Source of the DNA: JACVRW01 sp963819115
Lineage (GTDB): Bacteria > Actinomycetota > Thermoleophilia > Solirubrobacterales > Thermoleophilaceae
Direction of reading: 5' to 3'
Length of the DNA: 64,000 nucleotides
Assembly: GCA_963819115.1 (NCBI GenBank)
Contig: CAWFUR010000011.1
Coordinates: 1,612,001-1,676,000 of the forward strand
A model generated the notes under the pieces. It did no database searches. It was not told the DNA's origin and saw only the letters and a program-made list of their open reading frames with translations. The stretch's first letter is position 1. Every line of letters starts with the position of its first letter. Shown one piece after another: positions 33,305 through 43,499 of this stretch. Made by a program: the position numbers and the translations under genes.

Positions 33305-34981
33305 ATGTACACCCAGGATTTCGATCCGGTATCCAGCTCGCTCGGGCTGTCCGCGATCTTTGGCGTTCTGCCCATCGTCACGCTGTTCGTGCTGCTGGGA
33401 GGTTTCAAGCTGAAAGCTCAGTGGGCCGCGCTGATATCGCTGGGCGTGGCCATGCTCGTGGCTCTGATCGTCTACGGCATGCCCCTGGACCAGACGCTGC
33501 TGTCCGCGAGTGAGGGCGCGACCTTCGGGATCTTCCCGATCATGTGGATCGTGATCGCGGCGATCTGGGTCTACAACATGACCGTCGAGACCGGCCACTT
33601 CGCCGTGCTCCGCCGTTCCTTCGGCGCCATTTCGGACGACCAGCGCGTGCAGGCCGTGATCATCGCCTTCTGCTTCGGCGCCCTGCTCGAGGCCCTCGCC
33701 GGCTTTGGCACCCCCGTGGCCATCACCTCGGTGATGCTGATCGCACTCGGGTTCCAGCCGGTCAAGGCTGCGTCCGTGGCACTGGTGGCCAACACCGCCC
33801 CGGTGGCCTTCGGCGCGATCGCCATCCCGATCACCACCCTGGGCGAGACCACCGGTATCCCGGCCGACGATCTCGGCGCCATGGTGGGTCGCCAGACCCC
33901 CTTCCTCGCCCTGATCGTGCCGCTGATCCTGGTGCTGATGGTGGACGGCCGTCGCGGTGTGCGCCAGACCTGGCCGGTGGCGCTGGTGGGTGGGCTCACC
34001 TTCGCCTTCGCCCAGTTCGCCTGCTCGAACTACATCTCGATCGAGCTCACCGACATCGTGGCCTCGCTGCTCGCCACGGGCACGATCGTGGCCTTCCTGC
34101 AGGTGTGGCAGCCGGGCGAGCCGCTCCGTGCCGAGGCCTCCGGACGCTTCGGGACCCCGGCGGTGGCCGGCGGCTCGGTGGCCGACCCGGTCATGGAGCG
34201 GGAGATCGAGCTGCGCGGCGACCACACGCCGGACTCCCGCGCCGACGTGGCCCGGGCCTACGCGCCGTACCTGATCATCATCGCCGTGTTCTCCGTCGCC
34301 CAGATCTCATCGGTGAAGGAGGCCATGGCCAAGGCGCCATGGACCACCACATTCGACTGGCCCGGCCTGAACGTGGTGAACCCTGACGGCGACCCGATCT
34401 CCAGCGTCACTTTCAACTTCAACTGGCTGCCCGCCACGGGCACGCTGATGCTGATCTCGGGCCTCATCACGATGGTGGTACTCGGCCTTCGGCCGGCCCG
34501 AGCGCTCCGGGTCTTCGTGCAGACCCTCGACCAGCTCAAGTGGGCCATCCTCACCGTGTCCGCCGTGCTCGGCCTGGCCTACGTCATGAACCAGTCGGGA
34601 CAGACCGTGACGCTCGGGCTCTGGGCCGCGGGCGCGGGCAGCGCCTTCGCGTTCCTGTCGGGGCTGATCGGCTGGATGGGCGTGGCCGTGACCGGATCGG
34701 ACACGTCGTCCAACGCCCTCTTCGGCGCGCTCCAGGTGAGCGCGGCCAAGGACGCCGGGCTTGATCCGACGCTCATGGCCGCCGCGAACAGCTCCGGCGG
34801 GGTGCTGGGCAAGATGATCTCGCCCCAGAACCTGGCCATCGGTGCCGCCGCCGTGGGCATGGCGGGCCAGGAGGGCGATCTCTTCCGTAAGGTGCTCAAG
34901 TGGAGCATCCTGCTCGTCCTGATCATGTGCTGCATCGTCTATCTCCAGTCCACGGCGATCCTCGATTGGATGGTCGTATAA
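33305..34981 (+). CDS. glcA: Lactate/glycolate permease (LctP family)
   Basis: 558 residues with about thirteen membrane helices, matching the 550-560 length of E. coli LldP and GlcA. Family features are FGIFPIMWIVIAAIWVYNM, ALLEALAGFGTPVAITSVML, GLTFAFAQFACSNY, GWMGVAVTGSDTSSNALFG and LMAAANSSGGVLGKMISPQN. These proton symporters take L-lactate, D-lactate or glycolate. The downstream glcDEF and malate synthase genes make glycolate the likely substrate, hence the symbol, which is contextual. A strong gggaggag ribosome-binding site precedes ATG 33305. First gene of a five-gene operon. Confidence 0.88.
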   Translation: MYTQDFDPVSSSLGLSAIFGVLPIVTLFVLLGGFKLKAQWAALISLGVAMLVALIVYGMPLDQTLLSASEGATFGIFPIMWIVIAAIWVYNMTVETGHFAVLRRSFGAISDDQRVQAVIIAFCFGALLEALAGFGTPVAITSVMLIALGFQPVKAASVALVANTAPVAFGAIAIPITTLGETTGIPADDLGAMVGRQTPFLALIVPLILVLMVDGRRGVRQTWPVALVGGLTFAFAQFACSNYISIELTDIVASLLATGTIVAFLQVWQPGEPLRAEASGRFGTPAVAGGSVADPVMEREIELRGDHTPDSRADVARAYAPYLIIIAVFSVAQISSVKEAMAKAPWTTTFDWPGLNVVNPDGDPISSVTFNFNWLPATGTLMLISGLITMVVLGLRPARALRVFVQTLDQLKWAILTVSAVLGLAYVMNQSGQTVTLGLWAAGAGSAFAFLSGLIGWMGVAVTGSDTSSNALFGALQVSAAKDAGLDPTLMAAANSSGGVLGKMISPQNLAIGAAAVGMAGQEGDLFRKVLKWSILLVLIMCCIVYLQSTAILDWMVV

Positions 34982-36510
34982 CGACGGCCGCGGGCGCGGG
35001 CACCGGACCCGCGTGGGGGGACGGCCCGCCCCCGAACGAGGACGCCGAGCGCAGCCCGGTTGACCTCGGCCCCCTGGTGGCCGAGTGGCGCCGCGCGCTC
35101 GGCGAGAAGCACGTGATCACCCACGAGCACCAGCTGCGCACGTACGAGTCGGACGGCCTGCTCCAGTACGCGGTGGTGCCGGGCGCGGTGGTGCTCCCGG
35201 GCTCTGCCGCGGAGGTGGCCGCCGTGGTGGGCTCATGTCACCGCGAGGGCGTGCCCTGGGTGGCCCGGGGCGCGGGCTCGGGGCTTTCCGGCGGCGCGCT
35301 GCCCGTGGCCGAGGGCGTGCTCATCTCGCTCACCCGAATGCGGAGCGTGCTGGAAGTTGACCTCGCCAACCAGCGCGTGGTGGTGGAGCCCGGCGTCACG
35401 AACGTGGCGGTGTCGGAGGCGGTGGCCCCCACCCACTTCTACCCGCCCGACCCGTCCAGCCAGATCGTGTGCACGATCGGCGGCAACGTGGCCGAGAACT
35501 CCGGCGGGGCGCACTGCTTCAAGTACGGGTTCACCACCAACTACGTGACCGGCCTCGAGCTGGTGCTGGCCGATGGCACGACGGTCACCGTCGGCGGCAA
35601 GGAGCTGGACCCGCCGGGCCTGGACCTGCTCGGCGCCTTCGTCGGCTCCGAGGGCACGCTGGGGGTGGCCACGAAGGTCTGGCTCCGGGTGGTGCCCAGC
35701 CCCGAGGCCGTGCGCACGCTGGTGGCGTTCTTCGGCTCCACCTCTCAGGCGGGCGAGGTGGTGTCGGCGATCGTGTCCGGCGGGATCGTGCCCGCCGCGG
35801 TGGAGATGATGGACAACCTCTCGATCCGCGCCGCCGAGGGCTACACCGGAGCGGGCTATCCCACCGACGCCGGCGCCGCGCTCGTGGTGGAGCTGGACGG
35901 CTCGGAGGCCGAGTGCAGCGCCCGCTTCGACGAGGTGGTGTCGATGTGCGAGGAGGCCGGCGCGGACTCGATCCGCGTGGCCAAGGACGAGGCCGAGCGC
36001 ACCGTGATCTGGACGGCGCGCAAGGCCGCCTTCGCCGCCATGGGCCGGATCGCGCCCAACTACTACGTCCAGGACAGCGTGATCCCGCGCACCCGGCTGG
36101 CCGAGGTGCTGGTACAGATCGAGGGCATGGCGGGCGATTACGGGCTCCAGGTGGCCAACGTCTTCCACGCCGGGGACGGCAACCTCCACCCCCTGGTCTG
36201 TTACGACGGCCGGAAGGAGGGCGAGGCGGAGCGCGCCGAGGAGCTGGCCGGGCTGATCGTGAAGGCCTGCGTGGACGCCGGTGGGTCGATCACGGGCGAG
36301 CACGGCGTCGGCGTGGACAAGAAGCGCTACATGCCGCAGATGTTCAACGACGCCGACCTGGGCACGTTCCAGCGCCTACGCTGTGCCTTCGACCCCGACG
36401 GGCTGGCCAATCCCGGCAAGGTGATGCCCACGCCGCGGCTGTGCGGCGAGGTGCCCGGGCCCTACCGGCGCCACCCGGTGGAGCAGGCCGGGCTGGGCGA
36501 GCGCTTCTGA
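34966..36510 (+). CDS. glcD: Glycolate oxidase, FAD-linked subunit GlcD
   Basis: About 514 residues. FAD-binding PCMH-type domain: AVVLPGSAAEVAAVVGSCHREG, VARGAGSGLSGGALP, VEPGVTNVAVSEA, DPSSQIVCTIGGNVAENSGG and LGAFVGSEGTLGVATK. The C-terminal oxidase domain has NVFHAGDGNLHPLVCYD and ITGEHGVGVDKKRYMPQMF, and ends LCGEVPGPYRRHP. Together with GlcE and GlcF it oxidises glycolate to glyoxylate, passing electrons to quinone. The start is uncertain: TTG 34966, overlapping the permease gene by 16 bases, is chosen because codon bias is coding-like from there; GTG 35077 gives a 477-residue protein closer to usual length. Overlaps glcE as TGATG. Confidence 0.88.
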   Translation: MDGRITTAAGAGTGPAWGDGPPPNEDAERSPVDLGPLVAEWRRALGEKHVITHEHQLRTYESDGLLQYAVVPGAVVLPGSAAEVAAVVGSCHREGVPWVARGAGSGLSGGALPVAEGVLISLTRMRSVLEVDLANQRVVVEPGVTNVAVSEAVAPTHFYPPDPSSQIVCTIGGNVAENSGGAHCFKYGFTTNYVTGLELVLADGTTVTVGGKELDPPGLDLLGAFVGSEGTLGVATKVWLRVVPSPEAVRTLVAFFGSTSQAGEVVSAIVSGGIVPAAVEMMDNLSIRAAEGYTGAGYPTDAGAALVVELDGSEAECSARFDEVVSMCEEAGADSIRVAKDEAERTVIWTARKAAFAAMGRIAPNYYVQDSVIPRTRLAEVLVQIEGMAGDYGLQVANVFHAGDGNLHPLVCYDGRKEGEAERAEELAGLIVKACVDAGGSITGEHGVGVDKKRYMPQMFNDADLGTFQRLRCAFDPDGLANPGKVMPTPRLCGEVPGPYRRHPVEQAGLGERF

Positions 36511-37655
36511 TGGCCACCGAGGCCGCCGGAGTCGTCACGCCGCGCTCGGCGGACGAGCTTGCCGCCGAGATGCGCGCGGCCGCGGACGCCGGGCATGCGC
36601 TGCGGGTCCGCGGCGCGGGCACGAAGCTCGGGTGGGCGGCCGTGGCCGCTGCGACCCCCGCGGTTGAGATCTCGACCGCGGGGCTCGACCGGATCCTCGA
36701 GCACAACGCCGGAGACCTCACCGCGGTGCTCGAGGCCGGGGTGCCGCTGGCCTCGGCCCAGGAGCGCTTCGCCGGCGAGGGCCAGATGCTGGCGCTCGAC
36801 CCTCCGGACGAGGGCGCCACCGTGGGCGGGGTGGTGGCGGCGGGAGACTCCGGTCCGCTGCGCTCGCGCTACGGCGGTGTGCGCGACCTCGTGGTGGGCG
36901 TGAGCGTCGCCCTGTCCGACGGCACGGTGGCCAAGGCGGGCAGCAAGGTGATCAAGAACGTGGCCGGGTACGACCTGGCCAAGCTCTTCTCGGGATCGCT
37001 CGGGTCGCTCGGGACGATCCTCCAGGTGTCGGTGCGCCTCCACCCCGTTCCGCCCGCCACCGTGACCGCCGCCGGCGCCACCGCGGATCGCGACGTGCTC
37101 GCCGGCGCCGCCGCGGCCCTGACGCACGCACCGCTGGAGCACATGGGCCTGGACGTCCGCTGGGAGAAGGGCGGCGGCTGGGCGGTGGCCCGCTTCGGCG
37201 GCGCGGCCTGCGAGCCGCAGGCCGAGGGCGCTGCGAGGATCATGCGCGAGGCCGGGCTCGAGGTGGAGCTGGTGGGGGACGACAACCCGGTGTGGGCCGC
37301 GCAGCGCGAGGTGCAGCGTGCGCGGGCGGGAGAGCCGGACACCGTGGTGCGGGTGTCGGCGCTCCAGACGGACCTCCGGGCCCTGCTCGAGGAGGCCGAG
37401 CGCCATTCGGCCGGCCTGGTGACCCGCGCGCCGCTCGGGCTCTCATGGGTGCGGCTGCCCGACCCGGCCCGCGCCCCGCACGCCGTGGAGGCGCTGCGGA
37501 GCCGCTTCACCGCCGTGATTCTGGATGCCCCGGCCGAGGTGCGCGAGCGGGTGGACCCGTGGGGTGCTCGCGACGGGGCCTCGCTCGAGCTGATGCGGCG
37601 GGTGAAGGAGCGTTTCGACCCCGCCGGCGTGTGCGCTCCAGGGCTCCTGCTGTGA
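36510..37655 (+). CDS. glcE: Glycolate oxidase, FAD-binding subunit GlcE
   Basis: 381 residues. A shorter PCMH-type FAD domain protein with GlcE signatures: RVRGAGTKLGW, LTAVLEAGVPLASAQERF, DPPDEGATVGGVVAAGDSG, LRSRYGGVRDLVVGV and SKVIKNVAGYDLAKLFSGS. It ends ERFDPAGVCAPGLLL, like GlcD-family C-termini (FDP-x-x-x-x-x-P-G). It lies between glcD (1-base overlap) and glcF (GTGA overlap), the canonical order, and acts as the second flavin subunit of membrane-associated glycolate oxidase. Confidence 0.92.
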   Translation: MATEAAGVVTPRSADELAAEMRAAADAGHALRVRGAGTKLGWAAVAAATPAVEISTAGLDRILEHNAGDLTAVLEAGVPLASAQERFAGEGQMLALDPPDEGATVGGVVAAGDSGPLRSRYGGVRDLVVGVSVALSDGTVAKAGSKVIKNVAGYDLAKLFSGSLGSLGTILQVSVRLHPVPPATVTAAGATADRDVLAGAAAALTHAPLEHMGLDVRWEKGGGWAVARFGGAACEPQAEGAARIMREAGLEVELVGDDNPVWAAQREVQRARAGEPDTVVRVSALQTDLRALLEEAERHSAGLVTRAPLGLSWVRLPDPARAPHAVEALRSRFTAVILDAPAEVRERVDPWGARDGASLELMRRVKERFDPAGVCAPGLLL

Positions 37656-38923
37656 GCGGGTTCGACGACATCCGCGCGCCCGAGATGGACCTGATCGACG
37701 ACTGCGTGCACTGCGGCTTCTGCCTGCCCACCTGCCCCACCTACCGGCTGTGGGGCGAGGAGATGGACTCGCCTCGGGGCCGGATCGTGCTGATGAAGCA
37801 GGGTCATGCCGAGCTGTCGGCGCCGCTGGTGGACCACATCGACAACTGCCTCGGGTGCATGGCCTGCGTCACCGCCTGCCCGTCCGGCGTGCAGTACGAC
37901 AAGCTGATCGAGGACACGCGCGCGCAGATCGAGCGCAACGTCGAGCGCCCACGCTCCGAGCGCGCCTTCCGCCGGCTCGTGTTCGAGCTCTTCCCCCACC
38001 CGGGGCGCCTGCGCCTGCTCGCCCCCGGGCTCGCCGCTGCTCAGCGGCTGGGACTGCCCGCCCTCGCCCGGCGGCCGCTGTTCAAGCGCCTCGCCCCCCG
38101 CCTCGCGGGGATGGCCGCTCTCTCCCCCGACGCCTCGATGGGTGACGCCGTCCGGCGGCTCCCTGAGCGCTACGAGGCCAGCGGCGAGCGGCGCGGCACG
38201 GTCGCGCTGCTCCAGGGGTGCGTGCAGCGCGTGTTCTTCTCGGACGTGAACGACGCCACCGCGCGCGTGCTCGCGGCCGAGGGCCTCGAGGTGCACGTTC
38301 CGCGCCTGCCCCGCTGCTGCGGTGCGCTCCAGCTGCACGCGGGTGAGGACACCGGCGCCCGGGATCTGGCCAAGGGGACCATCGCGGCGCTGGAGGATTA
38401 CGAGACCGTGGTGGTGAACGCGGCCGGCTGCGGCTCGGCCATGAAGGACTACGGGCACGTGCTGCGCGACGAGCCCGCCTGGGCCGACCGGGCCAAGCGC
38501 TTCTCCGAGCGGGTCCGCGACGCCACCGAGGTGCTGGCCGGGCTAGAGCCGCGCGCCGAGCGGCGCCGGGTGGACGTGCGGCTGGCCTACCACGACGCCT
38601 GCCACCTGGCCCACGCACAGGGGGTGCGCACGCAGCCGCGGGAGCTGCTGCGGGCCATCCCGGGCGTGGAGCTGCTCGAGCCGGACGACTGGCAGATCTG
38701 CTGCGGCTCGGCGGGCATCTACAACCTGGTGAAGCCCGAGCCGGCGGCGGAGCTGGGCGAGATGAAGGCCCGCAACCTGCTGGCCACCGGCGCCGAGGCG
38801 GTGGTGGCTGGGAACCCCGGCTGCGCGCTCCAGATCACCTCCCACGCCGCCCGGCTGGGACGCTCGCTGCCGGTGCTGCACCCGCTCGAGGTGCTGGCCC
38901 GCTCGATCGCGCCGGCGGAGTAG
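37652..38923 (+). CDS. glcF: Glycolate oxidase, iron-sulfur subunit GlcF
   Basis: 423 residues with two [4Fe-4S] ferredoxin motifs at the N-terminus, CVHCGFCLPTCPTY and CLGCMACVTACPSG. Two cysteine-rich CCG domains follow: LPRCCGALQLHAGED with NAAGCGSAMKDYG, and YHDACHLAHAQ with CCGSAGIYN. These pass electrons from the flavin subunits to the quinone pool. Starts GTG overlapping the glcE stop. Length is near the 407 of E. coli GlcF. Lactate-utilisation protein LutA and glycerol-3-P dehydrogenase GlpC share the CCG fold, but the GlcD/GlcE neighbours settle the assignment. Confidence 0.93.
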   Translation: MSGFDDIRAPEMDLIDDCVHCGFCLPTCPTYRLWGEEMDSPRGRIVLMKQGHAELSAPLVDHIDNCLGCMACVTACPSGVQYDKLIEDTRAQIERNVERPRSERAFRRLVFELFPHPGRLRLLAPGLAAAQRLGLPALARRPLFKRLAPRLAGMAALSPDASMGDAVRRLPERYEASGERRGTVALLQGCVQRVFFSDVNDATARVLAAEGLEVHVPRLPRCCGALQLHAGEDTGARDLAKGTIAALEDYETVVVNAAGCGSAMKDYGHVLRDEPAWADRAKRFSERVRDATEVLAGLEPRAERRRVDVRLAYHDACHLAHAQGVRTQPRELLRAIPGVELLEPDDWQICCGSAGIYNLVKPEPAAELGEMKARNLLATGAEAVVAGNPGCALQITSHAARLGRSLPVLHPLEVLARSIAPAE

Positions 38924-38952
38924 CCGCGGACGCACCCGGGAAGACTCAGACC

Positions 38953-40539
<1,587 letters not shown>

Positions 40540-40560
40540 GGCGCCTCGGGCGGGCTTTGC

Positions 40561-40573
40561 TCTCCGCGGGAGA
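40561..40573. terminator. Short hairpin after the glycolate operon
   Basis: tctcc-gcg-ggaga, 21 bases after the malate synthase stop, in the 87-base gap before the convergent def gene. A 5-bp stem without a T tract, so a weak terminator candidate. Confidence 0.3.
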
Positions 40574-40626
40574 ACTGCGGCTGGGGCGGTCACGTGGTTG
40601 GCGCGGGCTCGGGAGTGTGACCCGGC

Positions 40627-41226
40627 TCAGGCCGCTTCGGCGCTGCGCTGCTGCTCGCGCAGCTCGCGGAGGGCGCGCTTGCGCTCGTCGCGGGGGGCGC
40701 GGTCCAGGATCAACACGCCGTCGAGGTGATCGATCTCGTGCTGGATCACCCGGGCCTCGAGGCCTGACGCCTCCACGATGCGCTCCTCGCCGCCCTCGTC
40801 GCGGGCGCGGACGCGGACGTGCACGGGGCGCTCCACGTCCATCGTGATCCCGGGGATGGAAAGGCAGCCCTCCTCGAGGTACTCGCGGTCGTCGCTCGAC
40901 CACTCGACCTCGGGGTTGACCAGGGCGGTGATCGGCGCGTCGTGGCCCACGGTGTACACCAGGACGCGCTGGGAGATTCCCAGCTGGGGAGCGGCCAGGC
41001 CCATGCCGAAGGCGTCGCGCATCAGGCCGGCCATGCGGGAGACCTGGCTCTTCAGCGAGTCGTCGAAGCGGTCCACCGGGGTCGCGCGGGATTTCAGGAC
41101 CGGGTCGCCGAGGCGCTTGATGAACGTCATCGCGGCGGCCCGGCGCGCGGCCTGCTCGGGATCGAGGGGAGTCTCCTCCTCCTCGTCCTCATCCACTTCC
41201 TCGGGCTGGGTGGGCTCGTCCGCCAT
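40627..41226 (-). CDS. def: Peptide deformylase
   Basis: 199 residues. A metallo-hydrolase that removes the formyl group from nascent proteins. All three family motifs are present: GMGLAAPQLGI (motif 1), EEGCLSIPG (motif 2, metal Cys) and QHEIDHLDGVL (motif 3, HExxH). The N-terminus carries an unusual acidic extension of about 30 residues (PEEVDEDEEEETPLDPE) before the usual start. It is transcribed after priA (42 bases apart). TAAACT nine bases before ATG hints at an extra near-leaderless promoter. Its expected neighbour fmt is separated by the glycolate operon. Confidence 0.95.
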   Translation of the reverse strand: MADEPTQPEEVDEDEEEETPLDPEQAARRAAAMTFIKRLGDPVLKSRATPVDRFDDSLKSQVSRMAGLMRDAFGMGLAAPQLGISQRVLVYTVGHDAPITALVNPEVEWSSDDREYLEEGCLSIPGITMDVERPVHVRVRARDEGGEERIVEASGLEARVIQHEIDHLDGVLILDRAPRDERKRALRELREQQRSAEAA

Positions 41227-41235
41227 TGGCGTTCG

Positions 41236-41241
41236 AGTTTA
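41236..41241 (-). promoter_or_regulatory. Candidate -10 box before def
   Basis: TAAACT (TANNNT) on the minus strand ends nine bases before the def ATG, in the 42-base priA-def gap. It would give a 5' leader of two or three bases. Confidence 0.35.
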
Positions 41242-41268
41242 TCGTCGCGAGGGAGGGCGATGTAAGGG

Positions 41269-43443
41269 CTACTGAGGATCCACGTCGACCGCGAACGAGG
41301 CCGCCGCGTGGGCGCGGTCGGCGGCCACGGTGTCCACCGCCGCCCGAACCGCGTCGATGGCCGCGGCGCGCTCCGGGGCCCGCACCACGAGCTGCGCGCG
41401 GTGGCGCCCCCGCCGCCGGAAGAGCCGCGCGGGGCCGAGCACGGGCACGCCGGCGGCGGCGATCAGATCCCGCACGGCGTCGGCCGCGGCGATCTCCGGC
41501 CCGAGTGCCTCGGAGGAGCACACCACCCTCACGAGCTGGCCGTACGGCGGGTAGCCGAATGCCTTCCTGCGGCCGAGCTCGCCCTCGAGGAAGCCCGCGG
41601 AGTCGTGCTCCGCGGCGTGGCGCAGCACGCGCGCCGCGGGATCCAGCGCCTGCACGATCACCCGTCCCCCCCGCTCGCCGCGTCCGCTGCGCCCGGCGAG
41701 CTGGGCCACCAGGGCGAAGGTGCGCTCCTCGGCGCGGAAGTCGGGGAAGCGCAGGGTGGAGTCGGCGTCCAGCACCACGGCCAGGGTGACCGCGGGGAAG
41801 TCGTGGCCCTTCGCCACCATCTGCGTGCCCACCAGAACCCCGGCGGGCGCGGCGTCGAACTCGCGCAGCACGGCGCCGCTGCCCCCCGCCGCCGTCACAT
41901 CGGCGTCGAGGCGGAAGACGGGCAGCGGGCGAATCAGCTCCTCGATCTCCTGCTCCAGCTGCTCGGTGCCGGCGCCGTGCCGTGCCACCGACACCGATCC
42001 GCAGTCGGGACAGTCCGGCGGCACCCGCTCGCGGTGGCCGCAGTGATGACAGGCGATCTCGCCCGCCGAGCGGTGGAGCACGAGCGTGACGTCGCAGTCC
42101 GGGCACTCCCACACACGCCCGCAACTGCGGCAGGAGAGGAAGTTGGACCAGCCGCGGCGGTTCAGGAGCACGATCGCCTTCTCCTCGCGCCTGCGCACCT
42201 CCTCGAGTGCGTCCCTGGTGCGCTCGTGAAGCGCGCCCTGGACGCCCAGCATCCCCACGAGCTCGACCGGCGGCATCGGGCGGTTGTCCACCCGCCGTGG
42301 CAGCGCAACGCGGTGGTAGGCCACAAGGCTCTCGGGTCGCGGCGTGGCGCTGCCGGCCAGCAGCACGGCACCCTCCTCGCGGGCCCGGCGCTCGGCCACC
42401 AGCCGCGCGTCATAGCGGGGATCGCCCTCCTGCTTGTACGAGGAATCGTGTTCCTCGTCGATCACGATCAGGCCGAGATCGGCGAACGGGGCGAAGATCG
42501 CCGATCGCGGTCCCACGCAGACGCGTGCCTCCCCCGTGCGCATGCGCCACCACTCGTCGTAGCGCTCGCGCGGGGCCAGCTGGGAGTGCATCACGGCCAC
42601 CGAGTCCCCGAACCGCTCGACGAAGCGGCCCGCGGTCTGCGGGGTGAGCGCGATCTCGGGCACGAGCACGATGGCCGAGCGGCCGCGCTCGAGCGCCATC
42701 GCCACCGACCGCAGGTACACCTCCGTCTTCCCGCTGCCGGTGACCCCGTCCAGAAGCAGCGGCGTGCCCGGATCGGCGGCCTCGAGCCGCTCGGCCACCG
42801 CGGCCAGGGCCGCGCTCTGGTCGGGGGTGGGCTCCGGTGCCGCGCCGGCAGCGGCGCCCACGGCGTCGATACGCGGCCGGCGGCCGGGTTCCAGGGCATG
42901 GCGCAGCTCAACCAGCCCGCGGCGCTCCAGGCCGCGCAGGGAGCCGTGGTCGCATCCCGCGGCCCGGCCCAGGGCGGCCGCGCCCACCGGACCCGCGGCC
43001 AGCGCCCGCAGCGCCGCCTGCTGGCGCGCGCCGAGGCGCCCAGCCTCCTCGGGCGAGATCTCCCGTCCCGCGGCGGTGAGCTCCACCCGCAGCGAGCTCC
43101 GGGGGCGCAGCGGGCGCCCGCTGCCGGTGCCCGTGCCGGGGGGCAGCACGAGCGCGAGTCCGCGCGCCGGAGGGGAGCAGTACTCCCGGGCCAGCCAAAG
43201 GCCCAGTCGCACCAGCGCGGCCGGGACCTGGGCCTCGAGCGCGCGCAGGGGCTCGGCCAGGCGCTCGGGCGGCAGCTCGCTCTCCTCGGCCATGCCCACC
43301 ACCACGCCCAGCAGCCGCCGGCGGCCGAAGGGCACCACGAGCATGCTCCCGACCTCGACCCCGGGAAGATCGACGCCCAGGCGGTAGTCGAACGGCCCGC
43401 GCAGGGAGCGCGCGGGCGTGAGTGGCTCTACCTTGGCGATCAC
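41269..43443 (-). CDS. priA: Primosomal protein N' (replication restart helicase)
   Basis: 724 residues with the complete PriA architecture: N-terminal 3'-DNA-binding domain (GPFDYRLGVDLPGVEVGSML), a helicase core with Walker A (LLLDGVTGSGKTEVYL), VLVPEIALTPQ, DEEHDSSYKQ and GSATPRPESL, and a zinc-binding insert with eight cysteines (CRSCG, CPDC, CHHCG, CPDCG). QMVAKGHDFPAVTL and LAGRSGRGERGG complete helicase lobe 2. It reloads the replicative helicase at collapsed forks. Most described actinobacterial PriA proteins lack recognisable helicase motifs, so this intact version stands out. Divergent from the cyclase gene; upstream of def. Confidence 0.94.
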   Translation of the reverse strand: MIAKVEPLTPARSLRGPFDYRLGVDLPGVEVGSMLVVPFGRRRLLGVVVGMAEESELPPERLAEPLRALEAQVPAALVRLGLWLAREYCSPPARGLALVLPPGTGTGSGRPLRPRSSLRVELTAAGREISPEEAGRLGARQQAALRALAAGPVGAAALGRAAGCDHGSLRGLERRGLVELRHALEPGRRPRIDAVGAAAGAAPEPTPDQSAALAAVAERLEAADPGTPLLLDGVTGSGKTEVYLRSVAMALERGRSAIVLVPEIALTPQTAGRFVERFGDSVAVMHSQLAPRERYDEWWRMRTGEARVCVGPRSAIFAPFADLGLIVIDEEHDSSYKQEGDPRYDARLVAERRAREEGAVLLAGSATPRPESLVAYHRVALPRRVDNRPMPPVELVGMLGVQGALHERTRDALEEVRRREEKAIVLLNRRGWSNFLSCRSCGRVWECPDCDVTLVLHRSAGEIACHHCGHRERVPPDCPDCGSVSVARHGAGTEQLEQEIEELIRPLPVFRLDADVTAAGGSGAVLREFDAAPAGVLVGTQMVAKGHDFPAVTLAVVLDADSTLRFPDFRAEERTFALVAQLAGRSGRGERGGRVIVQALDPAARVLRHAAEHDSAGFLEGELGRRKAFGYPPYGQLVRVVCSSEALGPEIAAADAVRDLIAAAGVPVLGPARLFRRRGRHRAQLVVRAPERAAAIDAVRAAVDTVAADRAHAAASFAVDVDPQ

Positions 43444-43499
43444 GTCTCGAACCTACGGGGGGACCCGGACGCCCCGCGGCGGGGCCGGGACGTGTGAAC

